Source of the DNA: Hydrogenophilales bacterium
GTDB taxonomy: Bacteria; Pseudomonadota; Gammaproteobacteria; Burkholderiales; Thiobacillaceae
Assembly (NCBI GenBank): GCA_011391655.1
Contig: JAABQE010000254.1
Coordinates: 1-8,328 of the forward strand
DNA length: 8,328 nt
Reading direction: 5' to 3'
Shown piece by piece: positions 5,432 through 8,328 of the stretch. The notes under the pieces were generated by a model, which did not search any database, was not told the DNA's origin, and saw only the letters and a list, made by a program, of their open reading frames with translations. The translations under genes and the position numbers were made by a program. Numbering within the stretch: the stretch's first letter is position 1; each line of letters starts with the position of its first letter.

Positions 5432-7816
5432 CTACTCGCCGCTTTTTTTCACAGACAGGGTTTCAGGCCGCCAGCGTCGCAGCAACAAGGCATTGCTCAC
5501 GACGCTGACGCTGGAAAACGCCATGGCCGCACCGGCGATCACCGGATTCAGCAACCCGAATGCGGCGAGCGGGATGCCCACCACGTTGTAGATGAACGCC
5601 CAAAACAGGTTCTGGCGGATTTTGGCGTAGGTGCGCCGGGAGATATCAATCGCGTCGGCCACCAATGCCGGGTCGCCGCGCATCAGGGTGATGCCGGCGG
5701 TGTGCATCGCAACGTCGCTGCCGCTGCTCATTGCAATGCCGATGTCGGCAGCGGCCAGCGCGGGGGCATCGTTGATGCCGTCGCCTACCATGGCCACTGT
5801 CTTGCCGGTGGCTCTGAGTTGCTCCACATGGGTGGCCTTGTCGGCGGGCAGCACTTCAGCCAGCACGCTATCGACGCCGAGTGCGGCCGCCGCCGCCTGC
5901 GCCGCGCCGCGATTGTCGCCGGTGAGCATGACGGTGGCGATGCCGCGTGCCTTGAGCCGGGCGATGCCCGCTGCTGCGCTGGATTTGATGGCGTCGCCAA
6001 AGGCCAGCACGCCGAGTGCGCGGCGGTCGCTGCTGCGCGCCAGCCACGAGACGGTGCGGCCCAAGGCCTCCTGCTCGGCTGCGGCGGCTTCGAGCGCGGC
6101 GGTGGCCACGTCGTTCTCAACCATCAGGCGGCGGTTGCCCAGCCAATAGGTTTCGCCATTGACTTCGCCTACCATGCCGCGCCCCGGCAGCGCCTGCTGC
6201 GCTTGTGCGGGCAACACCGACAACGCGGCGGCTTCCACAAGCACCGCGCGCGCCAATGGGTGTTCGCTGCCTGCCTGCAAACTTGCGGCGATGGCCAGCA
6301 CCTCATTTTTGTCGTGCGCCTCGGCGGCTACGCATGCCGCCACATGCGGCCTGCCGTCGGTGAGCGTGCCGGTCTTGTCGAACACCACGATATTGATCCG
6401 GTGGGCCCGCTCCAGCGCTTCGGCATCCTTGATCAGAATGCCGTGGCGCGCGGCCACACCGGTGCCCGCCATGATCGCGGTCGGCGTGGCAAGTCCCAGT
6501 GCGCACGGACAGGCGATTACCAGCACAGCCACCGCGTTGAGGATGGCGACTTCGACATTGCCACCGAGCGCCCACCAGGCAATGAAGGTCAGCAGCGCGA
6601 GTCCCATCACCACCGGCACGAACACCGCGCTAACCTTGTCCACCAATCTTTGAATGGGCGCCTTGGCCGCCTGCGCGTTTTCCACCAGACGGATGATGCG
6701 CGCCAGCGTGGTCTCGCTGCCCACCGCCGTGGTGCGCGCGACCAGCACGCCGTGGGCGTTGATCGCGCCGCCGGTGACGGCATCACCCGGTTGCTTGTCG
6801 ACCGGCAGCGATTCGCCAGTGAGCATCGATTCATCCACCTGGCTGGTGCCTTCGATGATTTCACCGTCCACCGGCACCCGTTCGCCGGGGCGGATCACCA
6901 CTTGATCGCCGACGCGGATGGCGTCGATCGGCACATCGCGGTCAACGCCGTCGAGCCGTACCCGGGCGGTGAGCGGGCGCAAGGCTTGCAGCGCGCGGAT
7001 CGCCTCGGTGGTCTGGCGCTTGGCGCGCGCTTCCAGCCATTTACCCAGCAGCACCAGGCTGATCACCATCGCCGACGCCTCGAAATACAGATGCATGGCG
7101 TCGGCGCGCGTGAGCAACAGATACAGGGACAGGCCATAGGCCGCGCTGGTGCCCACCGCCACCAGCAGATCCATGTTGCCGCTGCCCGCGCGCAAGGCTT
7201 TCCAGCCCGCGCGATAAAACCGCGCGCCGAGCCAGACCTGCACCGGTGTTGCCAGCGCCAGTTGCAGCCAGCCCGGCAGCATCCAGTGCGCGCCGAACAG
7301 GCTGCCGAGCATCGGGGCGATCAGCGGCAGCGACAGGGCCATGGCCAATGCCACCGGCCACCAGTCCGGCAGCGTGCGTGCCGGAGGCGTGTGGATTGCG
7401 CTTGGCGTCTGCGGCAGCTGCGCGCCATAGCCCGCACGTTCCACCGCAGCGATCAGCGTGGCTGCCGACAGGCCTGTCGCCAGCTTGATCGTGGCCTGTT
7501 CGGTGGCCAGATTGACGCTGGCGTCGAGTACGCCGGGTACCTTATTCAAAGCTTTTTCCACCCGCGCCGAGCAACTGGCGCAGGTCATGCCGCTGATGTC
7601 GAGCGTGCAGGATTCGGTGGACACGCTGAAGCCGGCTTTTTCGATGGCGCGCTGCACCGATGCCAGATCGGTGTCGCCGCTAACCGTCGCGGTCTCGGTC
7701 GCCAGATTCACGACGGCATCGGTGACACCCGGCAGTTGCTTCAGCACTTTTTCCACCCGTGCCGAGCAGCTGGCGCAGGTCATTCCCTGAATGCTGACGG
7801 CGATGGATGGGGGCAT
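5432..7816 (-). CDS. copA: Cu(+)-exporting P1B-type ATPase CopA
   Basis: This complete 794-aa inner-membrane ATPase exports cuprous ions from the cytoplasm using ATP. Two N-terminal heavy-metal-binding domains carry GMTCASC (Cys14/Cys17 and Cys79/Cys82). The catalytic parts are in canonical order. They are the actuator TGES (333-336), the membrane CPC (436-438), phosphorylation motif DKTGT (Asp480), nucleotide-domain HP (519-520), and GDGIND (678-683). YN-x4-P (743-749) and M-x2-SS (765-769) in the last membrane helices match the P1B-1 copper(I) subclass and argue against Zn/Cd or Co pumps. Length and domain order are normal, with no frameshift. The ATG at 7816 follows AGGAA by 6 bases and places the first MBD correctly. 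No copZ, cueR or other copper gene adjoins it. A possible MerR-type promoter lies at 7840-7870. The gene is divergent from the exported-protein gene at 8181. Confidence 0.97.
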   Translation of the reverse strand: MPPSIAVSIQGMTCASCSARVEKVLKQLPGVTDAVVNLATETATVSGDTDLASVQRAIEKAGFSVSTESCTLDISGMTCASCSARVEKALNKVPGVLDASVNLATEQATIKLATGLSAATLIAAVERAGYGAQLPQTPSAIHTPPARTLPDWWPVALAMALSLPLIAPMLGSLFGAHWMLPGWLQLALATPVQVWLGARFYRAGWKALRAGSGNMDLLVAVGTSAAYGLSLYLLLTRADAMHLYFEASAMVISLVLLGKWLEARAKRQTTEAIRALQALRPLTARVRLDGVDRDVPIDAIRVGDQVVIRPGERVPVDGEIIEGTSQVDESMLTGESLPVDKQPGDAVTGGAINAHGVLVARTTAVGSETTLARIIRLVENAQAAKAPIQRLVDKVSAVFVPVVMGLALLTFIAWWALGGNVEVAILNAVAVLVIACPCALGLATPTAIMAGTGVAARHGILIKDAEALERAHRINIVVFDKTGTLTDGRPHVAACVAAEAHDKNEVLAIAASLQAGSEHPLARAVLVEAAALSVLPAQAQQALPGRGMVGEVNGETYWLGNRRLMVENDVATAALEAAAAEQEALGRTVSWLARSSDRRALGVLAFGDAIKSSAAAGIARLKARGIATVMLTGDNRGAAQAAAAALGVDSVLAEVLPADKATHVEQLRATGKTVAMVGDGINDAPALAAADIGIAMSSGSDVAMHTAGITLMRGDPALVADAIDISRRTYAKIRQNLFWAFIYNVVGIPLAAFGLLNPVIAGAAMAFSSVSVVSNALLLRRWRPETLSVKKSGE
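7552..7591. repeat. Copy A of intragenic direct repeat encoding CopA metal-binding domain 2
   Basis: This 40-base stretch matches 7747-7786 with only three mismatches. It encodes the [13 protein letters not shown] core of the second MBD. The offset is 195 bases, exactly 65 codons. This indicates an MBD duplication with strong nucleotide conservation and a possible substrate for in-frame recombination that would leave a single-MBD pump. Confidence 0.8.
7747..7786. repeat. Copy B of intragenic direct repeat encoding CopA metal-binding domain 1
   Basis: This is the partner of the repeat at 7552-7591 (37 of 40 bases identical by eye) and encodes the core of the first MBD of CopA. Outside this core the two domains diverge, as expected for an old duplication with selection on the CxxC loop and first helix. 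Confidence 0.8.
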
Positions 7817-7839
7817 GTCGGGTTCCTGGAAAAGGCGGA

Positions 7840-7870
7840 TGAATACACCTTAAGCGCTCATCTTGGTGCG
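7840..7870 (-). promoter_or_regulatory. copA: Possible MerR/CueR-like promoter of copA
   Basis: On the minus strand a CGCACC (-35 position, 7870-7865) is separated by 19 bases from TATTCA (-10 position, 7845-7840). The intervening segment is bounded by ACC (7867-7865) and AAGGT (7851-7847), spanning 21 bases in all. This reproduces the 19-base spacer and ACC...AAGGT frame of known CueR-regulated copA promoters. The left half-site is poor (ACCAAG instead of ACCTTCC), only 4 of 10 positions are symmetric, and the -35 is weak. The implied leader is about 16 bases, long enough for the AGGAA site at 7827-7823. Confidence 0.33.
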
Positions 7871-7918
7871 GTGACAGGTTTTTTCAAATAGAAAAAGCAT
7901 AAAACGGTTTCTTCGATG

Positions 7919-7938
7919 CGGTATGGGCACCGATACCG
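7919..7938. repeat. Inverted repeat CGGTAT/ATACCG in the copA divergent region
   Basis: This is a perfect 6-bp inverted repeat with an 8-base centre. It overlaps an alternative 5-bp pairing, GCACC (7927-7931) with GGTGC (7939-7943), so the two hairpins are mutually exclusive. It could be an operator dyad or chance. Confidence 0.4.
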
Positions 7939-7975
7939 GGTGCGTGGTGAACGGAATATCTGAAAAATGCCCATT

Positions 7976-7999
7976 CGACTCTCACATTGAATTGAGTCG
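7976..7999. repeat. Inverted repeat CGACTC/GAGTCG in the copA divergent region
   Basis: CGACTC (7976-7981) and GAGTCG (7994-7999) are perfectly complementary across 12 AT-rich bases, a spacing typical of dimeric regulator sites. It lies about 160 bases upstream of copA and 180 upstream of the rightward gene. Confidence 0.35.
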
Positions 8000-8112
8000 G
8001 CTTAAAGCAGAAAAGCCCTGTTCAGCAATAATCATGTATAAATTCTGTTAATTGGTTTCGCACCAGACGATAGGGTGGCTTGCTTGTGTGTTGCGGCTGA
8101 TGTCACTTGGCT

Positions 8113-8126
8113 GGCACGCCGGTGCC
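8113..8126. repeat. Inverted repeat GGCAC/GTGCC upstream of the rightward gene
   Basis: This is a perfect 5-bp stem with a 4-base GCCG loop. It ends 54 bases before the ATG at 8181 and just upstream of the possible -10 box TATAAC. It may be an operator or a leader hairpin. Confidence 0.35.
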
Positions 8127-8169
8127 CGAAACGATTTTGCAGGATATAACGTATCGGGCCGGAAGATCG

Positions 8170-8174
8170 AGGAG
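8170..8174 (+). promoter_or_regulatory. Shine-Dalgarno site of the partial exported-protein gene
   Basis: AGGAG, 6 bases before the ATG at 8181, sits within a purine run and strongly supports this start for the gene running off the right edge. Confidence 0.75.
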
Positions 8175-8180
8175 AGAGCG

Positions 8181-8328
8181 ATGCAACGTAGAACCGTGCT
8201 CAAGAGTCTGGCTGCTTCCGCCTTGCTGGCGAGCTTGAAGGCCAACGCCGCACAGGATGCCGGGCCGCAGGTTGTTCGGGTGAATATTCCGGGGCCGCAC
8301 CTGCTGCCTTTCATCCCGATCGAGTTGA
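8181..8328 (+). CDS. Exported protein, probably ABC-transporter substrate-binding protein (N-terminal part)
   Basis: Only the first 49 codons are present; the frame is open at the window end. The N-terminus MQRRTVLKSLAASALLASLK continues ANAAQDA, a signal peptide with an RRTVLK sequence close to the twin-arginine consensus (RRxFLK) and an ANA-A cleavage site near residue 23. The mature start VVRVNIPGPHLLPFIPIEL (31-49) resembles the first beta strand of NitT/TauT-type periplasmic substrate-binding proteins, which begin with a short strand followed by a Pro-rich loop. That family call is inference from a very short stretch, and the ligand cannot be guessed. The start is fixed by a strong ribosome site. 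The gene is divergent from copA across 364 bases. Confidence 0.65.
   Translation, partial: MQRRTVLKSLAASALLASLKANAAQDAGPQVVRVNIPGPHLLPFIPIEL

Larger units (their letters stand above)
7817..8180. other. Gene-free divergent region between copA and the exported-protein gene
   Basis: No convincing gene lies here. The part from about 7880 to 8060 is visibly more AT-rich than the coding DNA. It holds several small perfect dyads: CGGTAT/ATACCG (7919-7938), CGACTC/GAGTCG (7976-7999), GGCTT/AAGCC (7999-8017) and GGCAC/GTGCC (8113-8126). TATAAC at 8145-8150 could be a -10 box for the rightward gene, but no matching -35 is seen. The region must contain the promoters of both divergent genes. Confidence 0.6.

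Noticed and set aside
5381..7891. An 836-codon open frame antisense to nearly all of copA
   Set aside because: The protein is low-quality (extreme His/Gln/Arg/Gly/Ala content, no domain) and is the mirror of a strongly conserved copA. High GC and codon bias in copA remove stops from the antisense frame.
7858..7974. A 38-codon minus-strand ORF in the copA upstream region
   Set aside because: It has no good ribosome site and an Arg/Pro/Tyr/Phe-rich product without a recognisable motif. It is better explained as chance in a leader region.
8112..8127. Sigma-54 promoter (exact TGGCACG -24 box)
   Set aside because: The -12 element at the required 4-base spacing reads TGCCC instead of TTGCA and lacks the invariant GC. 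The -24 match is explained by the GGCAC/GTGCC dyad.

Overview
The window is high-GC chromosomal DNA from a Gram-negative bacterium. It carries several signal peptides, a TonB-family protein and a MscK-like channel with a large periplasmic domain. The style of the proteins (a DUF4124 protein, a TonB with a YYSSREVD-type C-terminal domain, a kinase fragment with a C-terminal membrane anchor) suggests a betaproteobacterium. That taxonomic call is inference from protein resemblance; nothing in the window proves it.

Layout. Positions 1-318 (+) are the 3' end of a Ser/Thr protein kinase-type protein with a C-terminal membrane anchor. It converges on a three-gene leftward cluster. Read in the direction of transcription, this is a secreted dienelactone-hydrolase-family protein (4029-3211), a MscS/MscK-type mechanosensitive channel (3148-818) and a small exported DUF4124 protein (806-357). 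The last two genes are only 11 bases apart, so the cluster is probably one transcript. A 75-bp divergent gap separates it from a rightward TonB-family gene (4105-4881). That gene converges on a small exported protein of unknown function (5326-4928, -), which has a conserved-looking core and a Gly/Asn/Lys-rich tail. Upstream of it on the same strand is copA (7816-5432), a complete two-MBD Cu(+)-exporting P1B-type ATPase. A 364-bp gene-free divergent region (7817-8180) with several small dyads follows. The right edge holds the first 49 codons of an exported protein, probably an ABC-transporter substrate-binding protein.

Functional theme. Most genes concern the cell envelope: copper export, osmotic protection, energy transduction to the outer membrane, and periplasmic proteins. 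No mobile element, CRISPR array, tRNA or rRNA was seen. I found no convincing novel multi-gene system. The points most worth a second look are the hydrolase whose expected catalytic His position is Arg, a possible MerR/CueR-like promoter layout upstream of copA, the unknown 132-aa protein next to copA, and small inverted repeats at gene boundaries.
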